A DNA stretch of 43,092 nt, from positions 1 to 43,092 of the forward strand of contig CAZTOZ010000027.1 of the NCBI GenBank assembly GCA_964614535.1, written 5' to 3'. Position numbers and translations under genes: made by a program. The stretch comes from JALSHZ01 sp964614535. GTDB lineage: Bacteria > Pseudomonadota > Gammaproteobacteria > UWMA-0217. The notes under the pieces were generated by a model. That model ran no database searches and was not told the origin of the DNA. It was given only the letters and a program-made list of their open reading frames with translations. This document shows, in pieces, positions 8,882 to 17,267 of this stretch (the first letter of the stretch is position 1; every line of letters begins with the position of its first letter).

Positions 8882-9637
8882 ATGTTTTCAGAAAAGCGCG
8901 TGCTGACGCGGGGGCTGCTGGTCCTGAGCGTCGTTGTCGGGGCTGCCATGGCGGCCGAACCCATTTTTGTAACCCCTCCCACGGCGGTTGCCCCGTCGCC
9001 GGGGGCTGTGAACATCGACGACCTGCCGGTGGCGAAGACCTGGCCCGCCGACCGCCCCGTCGAGCAGCAGAGCACCACACCACAAGCGTTGCCGGTGTTC
9101 GTCGCCCCGCCGCCGGTATCGCCGAAACCGGCGGCCGCGACCAGCGCCGGTGGCCGGCAGGAACAGGCGACAACGGCGTCGCGGCCCGCGCCCGTGGCGA
9201 CGGAAAAGGAGAAGAGCGTCGAGCAGCCAGCCCCCGGAATTGAGCCAGCCCCGGTGGCGCCGGACGAAGCCGTTGTCGATGTTCGTCTCGGTCTCGGACT
9301 CGAGCCGGTCAAGGTGGACCCGCGCTTGCCACCGGAGCTGGGGCTGGTGCAGACGGCGCTGGCGAAAGCCGTCGCGCAGAGTGAGCGATTGCCGGAAGCG
9401 GAAGCGCGCAAGGCGCTTTGTGGCGAGGCCGGAAGAATCGTCGAGCATACGTCCGAGCTGGCCCGTACGCCGCTGATCGAGGTGACGACCCATTTCACGC
9501 TCTGGCGTGAAGGGATGGCGCGGTTGCGGGAGAGTGCGGCGACATTCGAACGGCGCTGTCAGCGTCCGTCGGCGTCGTCGGTTCGGGCATTCCGGCAGGT
9601 GGTTCGTGATTTCGATGCGTTGCTGGAGGTGAGATAG
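8882..9637 (+). CDS. Secreted proline-rich protein of unknown function
   Basis: I do not recognise this 251-residue protein. It begins with a signal peptide (about residues 1-24; hydrophobic LLVLSVVVGAAMA, likely cut before EPIFV). Residues 25-135 are low-complexity and rich in proline, alanine, valine and threonine, as expected for a flexible periplasmic linker. Residues 140-251 look folded and mostly helical, with two cysteines (KALCGEAG and FERRCQRP) that could form a disulfide. It is monocistronic, 125 bp after panD, and ends at a strong hairpin shared with the convergent outer-membrane protein gene. Confidence 0.65.
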   Translation: MFSEKRVLTRGLLVLSVVVGAAMAAEPIFVTPPTAVAPSPGAVNIDDLPVAKTWPADRPVEQQSTTPQALPVFVAPPPVSPKPAAATSAGGRQEQATTASRPAPVATEKEKSVEQPAPGIEPAPVAPDEAVVDVRLGLGLEPVKVDPRLPPELGLVQTALAKAVAQSERLPEAEARKALCGEAGRIVEHTSELARTPLIEVTTHFTLWREGMARLRESAATFERRCQRPSASSVRAFRQVVRDFDALLEVR

Positions 9638-9639
9638 GC

Positions 9640-9669
9640 GCGCCGGAGCCTGGTGGCGGGCTCCGGCGC
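9640..9669. terminator. Hairpin between convergent genes
   Basis: GCGCCGGAGCC (9640-9650) and GGCTCCGGCGC (9659-9669) form a perfect 11-bp stem with an 8-base loop. It lies 3 bp after one stop codon and 15 bp before the convergent stop, so it could end transcription in both directions. There is no T-run, so it is not a textbook intrinsic terminator. Confidence 0.6.
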
Positions 9670-9684
9670 CATCGGCTCGTTGGA

Positions 9685-10392
9685 TCAGAAGGTGTAGCTC
9701 AGGCCCAGGTTCATCACCGGGTAGATGGTGAAGTCGGCGAGGGTTTCATTGATGTCGGCCACCTCGGCATCGATGTCGGCCTGGGAAACCTGGCTCGCAT
9801 CGCTGCCCGACAGCGCCACCGATGCGGTGGGCTCCCCCTGGAACATCACCCCAAGATCATAGGTAAAGCTCAAGCCGCTCTTGGAATAGCGTGACGAGTC
9901 GTAGCCGATCCCGAGATAGGGCGCGGTCTTGGGGAAGGTGATGCTGACGTCGGCCTGGAGGTCGGCGCCCTGGCTCGATGTGTAGTTGCCGATTTCGATG
10001 GTTTGATCGCCGGCGATGGCGGTGCCTCGCAGCTCGTTGTTGTTCAGTATCGCGCCTGCGGTGAGGCGGAAGCCCGACTGGAACGGGTGATAGTCGACCA
10101 GCATGGCGATGGTGTTGAATTCGAGCGTGGTCGAGTAGTCGGCAGTGCTGGTCACGCTCGCGCCGCCAGCGGAGGTTTCGTCTTCGATGTCGCCGGTGTA
10201 GTCGAAGGAGAACTGGTTGAAGCCACCCCGCAGATTGACCTTTTCGGTCACGCCCACGGTCAGATCCAGCCCCGCGCCCAGTGTGCCGGCCTTGGCACCG
10301 ATCCCGATGTCGAGCGCCAGGGCGTTGCTTGTGCTCAGGCAGAGTCCGGAAGCGATGGCGAGGGGGAGCGCGCGCTGCGTCAGTTTTTTCAT
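9685..10392 (-). CDS. Outer-membrane beta-barrel protein (OmpW/OprF-like size)
   Basis: This 235-residue protein has a signal peptide (MKKLTQRALPLAIASGLCLS, cleaved near ALA-LDIG) and alternating amphipathic strands throughout. It ends in GLSYTF, with the terminal phenylalanine needed for outer-membrane barrel assembly. Pieces such as VGVTEKVNLRGGFNQFSFDY and SGFRLTAGAILNNNELRG are typical of small 8-stranded barrels. There is a negatively charged stretch near residues 195-215 (SQADIDAEVADINETLADF) that may be a periplasmic turn. I cannot assign a substrate. It is a single gene with 222 bp upstream. Confidence 0.75.
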   Translation of the reverse strand: MKKLTQRALPLAIASGLCLSTSNALALDIGIGAKAGTLGAGLDLTVGVTEKVNLRGGFNQFSFDYTGDIEDETSAGGASVTSTADYSTTLEFNTIAMLVDYHPFQSGFRLTAGAILNNNELRGTAIAGDQTIEIGNYTSSQGADLQADVSITFPKTAPYLGIGYDSSRYSKSGLSFTYDLGVMFQGEPTASVALSGSDASQVSQADIDAEVADINETLADFTIYPVMNLGLSYTF

Positions 10393-10614
10393 GGATCACC
10401 TGTTTATTGTTGTTATCGAATAATGAGTGGAGCGTTGGGTTCGCTCCGTTGCGGTGAGCGTATTATGGGCAACAGCTTGCCGCTGGCGCTGGGATCTGGC
10501 CGACGTTTTTTTCGAGGCTGTTCGGATCTCGCCCTCGAGCGGTAGCAACCGGGGGATGGGTGGCCTCGCCGGCGGCATCGGTTTGCCGGGGTGGCGGCAA
10601 TGGTTGCCGTTGCT

Positions 10615-11445
10615 TCAGACCGAAAAGCGCATCGACAGGTCGATGCTGCGCACATCCTTGGTCAGTGCGCCGCTGGAGATGTAATCGACGCCGGTGGCGG
10701 CGATGTGGCGGATGGTGTCGAGGGTGACGTTGCCCGAGGCCTCGAGCTTCTTTCGTCCCTGGTTCTGGCGGACGGCGCGGCGCATGTCATTGAGCCCGAA
10801 GTTGTCGAGCATGATGATATGGGCGCCCGTCTCCAGCGCCTCCTCGAACTCGGTCAGGTTTTCCGTCTCCACCTCCACCAACAGGTCCGGGTGGCGTTCC
10901 AGGGCTGTGGCGACGGCGGCGGTGATCGAGCCGGCGGCGGCGATGTGATTTTCCTTGATGAGCACCTGGTCGTAGAGCCCGATGCGGTGATTCTTTCCGC
11001 CGCCAGTGTGTACCGCGTATTTCTGTGCCAGGCGCAGACCGGGGATGGTCTTGCGGGTATCGAGGATGCGGGCCGGCAGACCTTCGAGTGCGTCGACGTA
11101 CTGCCGGGTCGTCGTCGCCGTGCCCGACAGGAGTTGCAGAAAGTTGAGTGCCGCCCGCTCACCCGCCAGCAGGCTGCGGGCGCTGCCCCGAAGCCGGCAG
11201 AGCAGGGTGTCCGGTGGTTGCCGGCTGCCTTCCTCCACCAGCCAGTCGATCGATACGGTCTCGTCGAGCTGCCGGAACACTTCATCGAACCAGGGGCGGC
11301 CGCAAACCACGGCGGCCTCCCGCAGTCGCACGGTGGCCGTGGCGGTTTGGCCGGCGGGGATCAGGTCGGCCGTTACGTCGCCACTGCCGATGTCTTCGGC
11401 CAGCGCGGTACGGACGTTGGTGGAGAGGTCTTCGAGCAGATCCAT
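10615..11445 (-). CDS. nadC: Nicotinate-nucleotide pyrophosphorylase (carboxylating)
   Basis: NadC (quinolinate phosphoribosyltransferase) converts quinolinate and PRPP to nicotinate mononucleotide in de novo NAD synthesis. The 276-residue protein has the expected ERAALNFLQLLSGTAT, RKTIPGLRLAQKYAV and HTGGGKNHRIGLYD motifs. It also has the KENHI loop, the VEVETENLTEFEEAL strand and the MLDNFGL phosphate-binding region. The chosen ATG gives MDLLEDLSTNVRTALAEDIGSGD, the normal family start; no strong ribosome-binding site is seen. It lies 13 bp downstream of a hypothetical envelope gene. Confidence 0.96.
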   Translation of the reverse strand: MDLLEDLSTNVRTALAEDIGSGDVTADLIPAGQTATATVRLREAAVVCGRPWFDEVFRQLDETVSIDWLVEEGSRQPPDTLLCRLRGSARSLLAGERAALNFLQLLSGTATTTRQYVDALEGLPARILDTRKTIPGLRLAQKYAVHTGGGKNHRIGLYDQVLIKENHIAAAGSITAAVATALERHPDLLVEVETENLTEFEEALETGAHIIMLDNFGLNDMRRAVRQNQGRKKLEASGNVTLDTIRHIAATGVDYISSGALTKDVRSIDLSMRFSV

Positions 11446-11458
11446 TGGGGGGAGAGGG

Positions 11459-12493
11459 TTATTTCCGATCCGGCGAGAATACCACTTCGAGCGAGACGTA
11501 GCCTTCCCACTGCATGCGATAGCCGTTCTCCTCGGCGAAGCGCAGGCCGGGGGCGAATTCGAGATAGAGCCGGTTCTCGCGCAGTGCACGGCGATGTCGC
11601 ACCCGAACGCGTGAGACGATGTCGGAGTAGGGGTGGACGACACCGCCATTGAGCCAGTCCAGCGCGATATAACGGTGGGATGAGATCGCCCGGAAGATGG
11701 TGAAGTTCTGTTCCAGCGTGTAGCCGCGCTCGTCCTGCGACCAGCCCGGCTGGGTGGTGGCGCGGAAGAAGAGTTTGTCCCGCGGCTTGAACTCACTGTC
11801 GTGACGGACATAGAGCGTCCACCCCAGGCGGCTGTCCCAGGTGACGGCGGGCGTCAGGCGGTGCAGCTGTCGTTCGCTGTGGAGCAGGCGTTTCTGCATT
11901 CGCAGCCGGGTGAACAGTCTGGGATCGGACAGCCCGCCACGGAAACCCAGATCGAAATCGATCGATTTCAGCGCATTCCGGGTGATGTTGTAACGCAGTG
12001 CCGAGCTGGCGTTCTCCTGTTCCAGACCCGAGGGATCCTTTTCATCCGGCTCGCCTTCGAATACCAGCTGCAGTCTCTCCTGCATCCGGGGCAGCCGTAG
12101 CTTGCCACGCATCTTGAGGCGCGTATTGGGGGCTTCCGATTCGAGAAAGTTGTTTTCCCACGCGATCCGCAGCTCGGTGGAGGGGGTTTCGTCGATACGC
12201 TGGTTGCCGAAGAAGCTGTCGAGCCAGGTGGCCGTCTCCTGCAGGTTCTCGAGGATGCGGCGATGGCTCTGTTCGAAGTCGTAGGTGGTCCCGCCCCTTT
12301 CGTTGTCATCGCCCTGGGTGGTATCGGGCGGCTCTTCCGCTTGCGCGGTGGGCCAGTCGAACTCATCCAGCGCGCGAATGACCGGCGGGACGTGGTCGGG
12401 CGGCCCGGCGATGTCGCCGTTCGCGACGGCTGCCGATGTGACCGCCAACAGCAGAATCCGGGGAACGGTGGTGATGAAATGGGTGGACCGCAA
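11459..12493 (-). CDS. Exported protein of unknown function, possibly outer-membrane
   Basis: I do not recognise this protein of about 344 residues. The first 25 residues form a signal peptide (FITTVPRILLLAVTSAAVA). From about residue 75 it has many alternating charged/hydrophobic strands (LQLVFEGEPD, LGWTLYVRHDSEF, RLYLEFAPGLRFAEE) and ends YVSLEVVFSPDRK, which suggests a beta-rich, perhaps barrel, protein. The start is uncertain: a TTG at 12493 lies 2 bp after the amidotransferase stop and there is no ATG before the signal peptide. The tight spacing suggests co-transcription with the amidotransferase. Confidence 0.6.
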   Translation of the reverse strand: MRSTHFITTVPRILLLAVTSAAVANGDIAGPPDHVPPVIRALDEFDWPTAQAEEPPDTTQGDDNERGGTTYDFEQSHRRILENLQETATWLDSFFGNQRIDETPSTELRIAWENNFLESEAPNTRLKMRGKLRLPRMQERLQLVFEGEPDEKDPSGLEQENASSALRYNITRNALKSIDFDLGFRGGLSDPRLFTRLRMQKRLLHSERQLHRLTPAVTWDSRLGWTLYVRHDSEFKPRDKLFFRATTQPGWSQDERGYTLEQNFTIFRAISSHRYIALDWLNGGVVHPYSDIVSRVRVRHRRALRENRLYLEFAPGLRFAEENGYRMQWEGYVSLEVVFSPDRK

Positions 12494-12495
12494 GA

Positions 12496-13272
12496 TCAGA
12501 TGCGCGAGACGCGGGGAACGCTGTCGCGTTCGAGGACGACGATGTGGTTTTCCAGCACCGGTTCCCAGTTGCCATGTTCGTCCAGCGGTTCCGAGGACAG
12601 CAACTGGCCGCCGGGGAAATGGGGGTTGTCGGTCGTGTAGTAGAGGCTGGCGCAGTCGTGGGCGGTGGCGTGGCGGGCGGCGATGAGTCGGTGGCCGTCC
12701 GAGATGACGATGTTCATCACCGAAGGGGTGTCCCGCAGCGAGATCTCCAGATTGGCCAGGATGTCGGCAAGGGCATGTTCCAGGCTCAACCCGTCGGGGT
12801 CGGCCATGCGCTGGCGCAACAGGGCGAAGAGGTATTCCGACGATGAGTTGCCATGGATGTCGCTGGCGGTTTCGGCGGAGAGGTAGCTCAGGCAGGCGGG
12901 CTTGAGGTTGAGGTTGAAGTCGGTGACGAAGCCGTCGTGCATGAACATCAGCGAGCCGGCGAGATAGGGCTGTGCGTTGTAGGGGGTGGCCTCGCTTTCG
13001 TTGTGGCCGCCGCGCACCACCCCCAGCCACAGTTCGCTGTGAAGCGATTGGGCCAGGGCGCCGAGGTTGCGGTCGTGCCAAATGGGGGAGGTTTGAATGT
13101 AGCGGCAGGGTTCGTCGTGCCGATACCAGCCCACGCCGAAACCGTCGGCGTTGAAGCTGGCATCGAGCGCCTCGCGGGATTCGCGTGCCTGGGCATAGAG
13201 ACTGTTGCGCGGGCTGAGCAGCAGATCACCCAGTGTGATGTCGGGGCCGATATAGGCGGCGAGTCGGCTCAT
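12496..13272 (-). CDS. EgtC/YafJ-like class II glutamine amidotransferase lacking Cys2
   Basis: The 258-residue sequence follows the EgtC/YafJ Ntn-hydrolase pattern: RLAAYIGPDITLGDLL at the N-terminus, DGFGVGWY, GVVRGGHNESEATPYNAQPY, the MFMHDGFV strand, SDIHGNSSSEYLFALL and a closing EPLDEHGNWEPV. In active members Met1 is removed to expose a cysteine nucleophile (MCR). Here codon 2 is AGC, giving MSR. Arg, Asn and Asp positions that bind glutamine look kept. The protein is either inactive as a glutaminase, uses serine, or has another role. No ergothioneine genes are nearby. Confidence 0.85.
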   Translation of the reverse strand: MSRLAAYIGPDITLGDLLLSPRNSLYAQARESREALDASFNADGFGVGWYRHDEPCRYIQTSPIWHDRNLGALAQSLHSELWLGVVRGGHNESEATPYNAQPYLAGSLMFMHDGFVTDFNLNLKPACLSYLSAETASDIHGNSSSEYLFALLRQRMADPDGLSLEHALADILANLEISLRDTPSVMNIVISDGHRLIAARHATAHDCASLYYTTDNPHFPGGQLLSSEPLDEHGNWEPVLENHIVVLERDSVPRVSRI

Positions 13273-13480
13273 GGTGCGGATGCTTCCCTGTTGCAGAATC
13301 CCGGGAGAGTTTACCGGCAATGGCCCCGGCAGATACAGGAACTGCCTCCGGGATCGGGTGTCGGGTGGCGCCGTTCATACCCTCCGATGGGGATATTGCT
13401 GTATCAGCGAGTCTTGATATAGCATCACGCCCCATTGTGAAGCGTCTGGCGCCTGTGGCCTCCTGAAGACGGCTTCCGGG

Positions 13481-13509
13481 TTGAGGTTGCGGCGCTGTTG
13501 GGGTATACA
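13481..13509 (+). promoter_or_regulatory. Sigma-70 promoter for the 64-aa gene
   Basis: TTGAGG (13481-13486) and TATACA (13504-13509) are 17 bp apart, the ideal spacing. They lie 42 bp upstream of the start codon at 13552. The rest of the gap from 13273 to 13480 holds no other feature I can support. Confidence 0.6.
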
Positions 13510-13551
13510 GCCGCCAGATTCTGCAATTTTTCAAATGGTTTGGAGAAGATT

Positions 13552-13746
13552 ATGAACGACGAGTACCGTGCAACGACCGACGTGATGGAAGAGAAGGGTG
13601 TCAACAAGGACTACATCATCGGCTGGCAGGTCGGTTATCTGGGGCATCCCAAGCGTGAAGAGCAGCGCATCACGGAAGCCTATGAAGCCGGTTACGCAGA
13701 CGGCCAGGCCAAGAACACCGAAGGTTACACGGCCTGGATCTCCTGA
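13552..13746 (+). CDS. Small soluble protein with an RMF-like GY-x-G core
   Basis: This 64-residue protein has a good ribosome-binding site (GGAGA, 6 bp spacing), a near-consensus promoter and its own terminator, so it is very likely expressed. It has no membrane segment. The core GWQVGYLG and AYEAGYADGQAKN, followed by GYTAWI, recalls the pattern of ribosome modulation factor (a helix with GYxAG, then a W). It lacks the CPY motif and the strong basic charge of RMF. I treat the resemblance as weak. Confidence 0.65.
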   Translation: MNDEYRATTDVMEEKGVNKDYIIGWQVGYLGHPKREEQRITEAYEAGYADGQAKNTEGYTAWIS

Positions 13747-13799
13747 TCGGTCGATGACCCGGTCGGCGGTGTGCTGGCCGGCTTGATCGGAACCATGAG

Positions 13800-13836
13800 A
13801 AAGCCCGCCCCTCGTGTCGAGGTGGCGGGCTTTTTA
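13800..13836 (+). terminator. Intrinsic terminator
   Basis: AAAGCCCGCC, a short loop and GGCGGGCTTT form a perfect GC-rich stem, followed by TTTTATT. It ends the transcript of the 64-residue gene, 54 bp after the stop codon. The convergent gene begins its stop 33 bp further on. Confidence 0.9.
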
Positions 13837-13869
13837 TTGCCATGTTGGGGATGCCGCGGGGCTGGCCGC

Positions 13870-14457
13870 TCAGAAATCGCCTTTTGGCTTGTGCTCGATG
13901 TCCCAGTTGAGCAGCTGTTTGACCGCGCGGTTGAGCAGCGTCAGCGTCTCCGGCAACTCCACGTCGATGATGTAGGTGGTGATCCATTTCTTGTATTTGT
14001 CGCCCATGACCTCGGTGACGTGGTCTCCGAAGGTGCGGCGCATCGAGAAGCCGGGGCCGCCGCTCTCGCTCCAGTTGCATTCCGCATAGTCGGACATCTG
14101 CTCGTTCAGCGCCTCGATGAAACCCGAGACGTAGTCGCCGGGACCCTCCACCTCCTCGCGGTTCTCCTGCATGAACGCGGCCAGCTTCTTCGCCAGCGCC
14201 GTGACCAGGGCGGCCCGCTCTTCGTCTTTGAGGCGGCTGTAGGCCATGCGGTCGATCAGGTGAGTCATGAAGATCACGAAGACGGCGACCACGTCCATCC
14301 GCTGGGAGTTGCTGGTGGTCTCGAAGTCGTCGTTCTCCAGGTGCAGTACACCCTCCATGCCGATACGCCAGATGGAGAAGGCGAGCGCGCTAGCGATCTC
14401 CTCGACCGTCCGCTCCTTCTCCTTGTTATGCCATTTGGTCTTCAGTCGTATAGCCAT
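13870..14457 (-). CDS. Conserved hypothetical protein, helical
   Basis: The 195-residue soluble protein is predicted mostly helical. Recognisable stretches are MAIRLKTKWHNKEKERTVEE, ALAFSIWRIGMEGVLHLEND, FVIFMTHLIDRMAYSRLKDEER, GPGDYVSGFIEALNEQMSDY and FGDHVTEVMGDKYKKWITTY. I believe I have seen this pattern in other sulfur-oxidising gammaproteobacteria, but know no function. The start codon is chosen at MAIRL because that is the pattern I remember; an earlier GTG is open. It is divergent from the next gene with 109 bp between. Confidence 0.75.
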   Translation of the reverse strand: MAIRLKTKWHNKEKERTVEEIASALAFSIWRIGMEGVLHLENDDFETTSNSQRMDVVAVFVIFMTHLIDRMAYSRLKDEERAALVTALAKKLAAFMQENREEVEGPGDYVSGFIEALNEQMSDYAECNWSESGGPGFSMRRTFGDHVTEVMGDKYKKWITTYIIDVELPETLTLLNRAVKQLLNWDIEHKPKGDF

Positions 14458-14566
14458 GAATCGTTTTCCGACGTTGGTCCGCAAGGGGCACGGATGGTAG
14501 CATAAAATTTACCGAGTAATTCAGTCGGAAATTATGCGGGCATTGCCCCGATCATCAGGAGCCCCC

Positions 14567-15601
14567 ATGCGCAAACCACCCGAACCGCTGTTGCAGGCCG
14601 TCAGGCACAACTGCCATGTCGCCGATGCCGTTCATGCCGGCGACTACACCCTCTGCACCTATTTGATGAAGATGCGGGAGCTCTATCGCTGGGAGCATGG
14701 CCTGCCGCTCGATGCCGAACTCGACAGCCGCGTGGTGGGGGAGTGGGTGCGTGCGCGGGAGACGTGGTGGGAGTCGCTGGAGCTGGAGGCGTTCCGGCCG
14801 TTGCCGATGGCCGGGGGGGAGGTCGATCCTTTCGAGCACGACCTCGTCAACGATGAGTTGAATCCGCGGGGGTGGGTCTACAGCAGCGGACTGGGACAGC
14901 ATGCCGCGGCCCACTTCTTTCTGGGAGAGTTGCTGGAGAAGCGTGATGCCGACGGCTTCCGGGTGCTCGTGTCGGGGCGCGAATGGGCCCGGGATCTGGT
15001 CTCTCCGCCGGCGATGACCCGTGGTGAGGTCATCTTCCTGCGGCGTGAGTCGTTGCAGCGCTTGCTCTGGGAGCGGGTTCAGGAATGGCGCTGGAATCGC
15101 TGCGATTCGCCGTTGGGGCGGGCGCTACGGTACTACGCGCTCGACGACGATCTGCAAGCTGGGCTGGCGCGGCTCACCGACGACCAGATGGAGGCGGTGC
15201 TGCGCCACGAGATCGGCGAGGTGGCCGTGGGCCGTGGAATCGAGTCCGAGTGGCAGGTGTTGTTGCATGCCGCCCGTGGGCGCAAGGCCGAGCTGCTGCT
15301 GCGGGCGGTGCGCGACCATCTCGCCGATGCGGTCTCGACGCTGCCATGGTTGCTCGAGCAGGGGCGGCCGGCGCTGCTGCACTTCTGGTTCGGTACGCTG
15401 GGGCCGATGCGGCGCCACCTGTCGCCGACGCTGGTCGAGGCCTACCGGCAGTGGTGCGACGCTGGGGATGTGGGGGTGTTGTCCGGTGTGGTGGCGCGGG
15501 CGCGTGCTCACTGGCAGTCGCTGGTGGATGATCTGCTGGAGGAGGGCGGCAGTGGCCGGGTGCCGGACGTGGTCGCCATGATCGAGGCACGGCCTTTCTG
15601 A
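14567..15601 (+). CDS. Conserved hypothetical protein (Sfum_1244-like)
   Basis: The 344-residue protein starts RNCHVADAVHAGDYTLCTYLMKMRELYRWEHGLPLD-like, with an invariant-looking CxxxD, Y and MREL core, then GEWVRARETWWESLE. Later parts include HAAAHFFLGELL, DDQMEAVLRHEIGEVAVGR and WCDAGDVGVLSGVV. I think this is the family named Sfum_1244 in genome annotation; no function is known to me. It is cytosolic with no signal peptide. The ATG at 14567 has AGGAG five bases upstream. It is probably monocistronic. Confidence 0.75.
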   Translation: MRKPPEPLLQAVRHNCHVADAVHAGDYTLCTYLMKMRELYRWEHGLPLDAELDSRVVGEWVRARETWWESLELEAFRPLPMAGGEVDPFEHDLVNDELNPRGWVYSSGLGQHAAAHFFLGELLEKRDADGFRVLVSGREWARDLVSPPAMTRGEVIFLRRESLQRLLWERVQEWRWNRCDSPLGRALRYYALDDDLQAGLARLTDDQMEAVLRHEIGEVAVGRGIESEWQVLLHAARGRKAELLLRAVRDHLADAVSTLPWLLEQGRPALLHFWFGTLGPMRRHLSPTLVEAYRQWCDAGDVGVLSGVVARARAHWQSLVDDLLEEGGSGRVPDVVAMIEARPF

Positions 15602-15740
15602 CAGTCCGAAGTGGTCGATGCCATGCCGTCGGCCGGTCGATATCGTCCGGCTTGACCATTGTCAACGGAAAGGTTTGCTTGTCGGTGGGGAGTCGACTAA
15701 GCTGCATATTAGAGTTTTCTAATTTTATGGTGAGCGTCCC

Positions 15741-16370
15741 ATGGGTGAGCCCCTCGAATTCGAATTCATTGTCAAGCCGGTCGCCGACGAGGAGCAGTCC
15801 TCCTATGTCATCGAGTTTACCGGCCGGGCGCTCCAGTGGGACGACGACGAGGCGACCGAAGTGGAGGTGGGCACCATCCGTGGCCATCGGATCGACTTCG
15901 CGGCGGCGCGGGCCGACGGCATCGACATCGCCACGTTGATGGACAGCATCTCGCCCGATATCTCCGATTTCCGCGCCACGGTCTTTCACGATGGGATCTG
16001 CTATCTGCCGGTCAGCGGGCAGGACTCCAGCTGTCCGCAGCCGCAGTGCGACAGCCTCGTCTATGTGGATGAGGTGCTGGTCAGGGAGGATCGCAGGGGA
16101 GAGGGGATCGGCCATGAGCTGATGAAGCAGATGAGCCTGACCATCGATATCGAGCATGCGCTCATCGGGCTCAAGGCCTTTCCGCTGTCGCAGGCCTATG
16201 GCAGCGAGCGGGACCCGGAGGAGATCCGGCGCGTCAAACATTTCTACGAATCGCTGGGCTTCATGCATGCCGGCAAGGATTACATGGTCAAGAATGCCGA
16301 CACCTGTTACGCGATGAAGAAACGCCTGCGGTGGCGGATGCAGCAGGCGGAGACCTCCACCGCGCCCTAG
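15741..16370 (+). CDS. GNAT-like acetyltransferase
   Basis: The 209-residue protein has a GNAT motif A: VYVDEVLVREDRRGEGIG, with the R-x-x-G-x-G pyrophosphate loop at about residues 117-122, then HELMKQM. A downstream KHFYESLGFMHAGKDYM segment matches motif B. The first 100 residues (EFIVKPVADEEQSSYVIEF) are an extension with acidic character. The substrate is unknown. No strong ribosome-binding site is seen at the ATG (15741). It is followed after 32 bp by the first copy of the dispersed hairpin element. Confidence 0.7.
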   Translation: MGEPLEFEFIVKPVADEEQSSYVIEFTGRALQWDDDEATEVEVGTIRGHRIDFAAARADGIDIATLMDSISPDISDFRATVFHDGICYLPVSGQDSSCPQPQCDSLVYVDEVLVREDRRGEGIGHELMKQMSLTIDIEHALIGLKAFPLSQAYGSERDPEEIRRVKHFYESLGFMHAGKDYMVKNADTCYAMKKRLRWRMQQAETSTAP

Positions 16371-16402
16371 CTCGAATAGTCCACGAGAATACTGGCACAA
16401 AG

Positions 16403-16606
16403 CATCACGCCAGGATTCATATCATCGGAATATCGGTATAAGAGACGAAGCGTCTCCGGCGTCGCCGTGCAGGTTTTGGATGAATCTCCGCAGCCATCTT
16501 GCCCGATTCACCGGTAACCATGGCGACGGCCATGCGATTCGGTGCATCCAACAGGCGGCCTCGCCGAAATTCCCCCCAAAACCCTGCGTTCTCTGAAATA
16601 TCCGGG
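16403..16606 (-). repeat. MITE-like imperfect palindrome, copy 1
   Basis: About 204 bp that match 35850-36056 in inverted orientation. On the plus strand the centre reads GATTCACC (16505-16512), then CATGGC-GACG-GCCATG (16519-16534), then GGTGCATC (16541-16548). The arms keep pairing outward to a GCAGG-TTTTGG block at 16469 and its partner ending at 16587. A side hairpin GAGACG-AAG-CGTCTC lies at 16442-16456. The ends carry GGAATATC-like and GAAATATCC inverted repeats. No ORF in it is credible. Boundaries are judged from the two copies and may be off by a few bases. Confidence 0.85.
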
Positions 16607-16624
16607 CTGGATCGTGTCTGGCGA

Positions 16625-16954
16625 CTACTGTTCCGTCATCAGTAGCTCGATGTCCTGAATCTCGCCTTCCGACGGCACCCTCGCGATGCGGATCAGCGGC
16701 GCCCGTGCCATGACATAGCCGGCCATCATCATTCCCAGTTTCTGGTTGCCCGTCTCCCAAGCGGTGACCAGGCGGTGGACCGCGACCTGACAGCGCTGTT
16801 CCAGGTCGGGGTTCTCCACCCACTGCCGTCCCATCTGCCAGCCCTTGTCCATGTCGGCGTCCATCTTGTCGAAGATCTCGCCCGCCTCCTGCACCAGGTT
16901 GTCGGGGACGTTGATTGGAATGGCGTGGTCGTCGAGGTAGAGCGTGAATATCAT
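16625..16954 (-). CDS. Small conserved soluble protein
   Basis: This 109-residue protein starts MIFTLYLDDHAIPINVPDN with an AGGA about 9 bp upstream of the ATG. It continues with a charged helix (EIFDKMDADMDKGWQMGRQW), then NPDLEQRCQVAVHRLVTAWE and GNQKLGMMMAGYVMARAPLI. No membrane segment or metal motif stands out. I do not recognise a family. It lies immediately beside the first hairpin element (stop 18 bp from it) and is divergent from the flavoprotein operon. Confidence 0.65.
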   Translation of the reverse strand: MIFTLYLDDHAIPINVPDNLVQEAGEIFDKMDADMDKGWQMGRQWVENPDLEQRCQVAVHRLVTAWETGNQKLGMMMAGYVMARAPLIRIARVPSEGEIQDIELLMTEQ

Positions 16955-17267
16955 CTGGTCGTTCCTGTAACAGCGGTTGAGATTGGCCGTCCCTGGCTTC
17001 GTCAATGACGGAAACAGGGCGTCTGGTTTCCTGTTTTCCCGTGCTTTCAATGGCTTGTCGTCATCGACAATGCACGTCCCTGTGGTGCGTCCGCGGCAGC
17101 GATCGGCGCAACGCCTCGATGGCCCGGCGGGGTCGCTGGCGTAGTGCCGTCTCCGGCCCAATGCCGAGCGGAGGAAGGGGGTAAACGCCCCGTGGCCGGG
17201 GGTTTTTCCGTTGCCTCGGCAACTCTGCTATCTTACCGCCATTTGCGTAACGGACAATCACAACATC
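16955..17267. other. Intergenic region between divergent genes
   Basis: This 313-bp gap separates the 109-aa gene (minus) from the flavoprotein gene (plus). I see no coding region. On the plus strand CCCCG-TGGC-CGGGG (17188-17201) followed by G and five T (17202-17207) is terminator-like and lies 60 bp upstream of the flavoprotein start. It could act as an attenuator. I found no promoter with good spacing. Confidence 0.45.

Noticed and set aside
16422..16624. A possible protein ending in the same AWPSPWL-type peptide.
   Set aside because: Same repeat translated; no ribosome-binding site and no conservation beyond the repeat.
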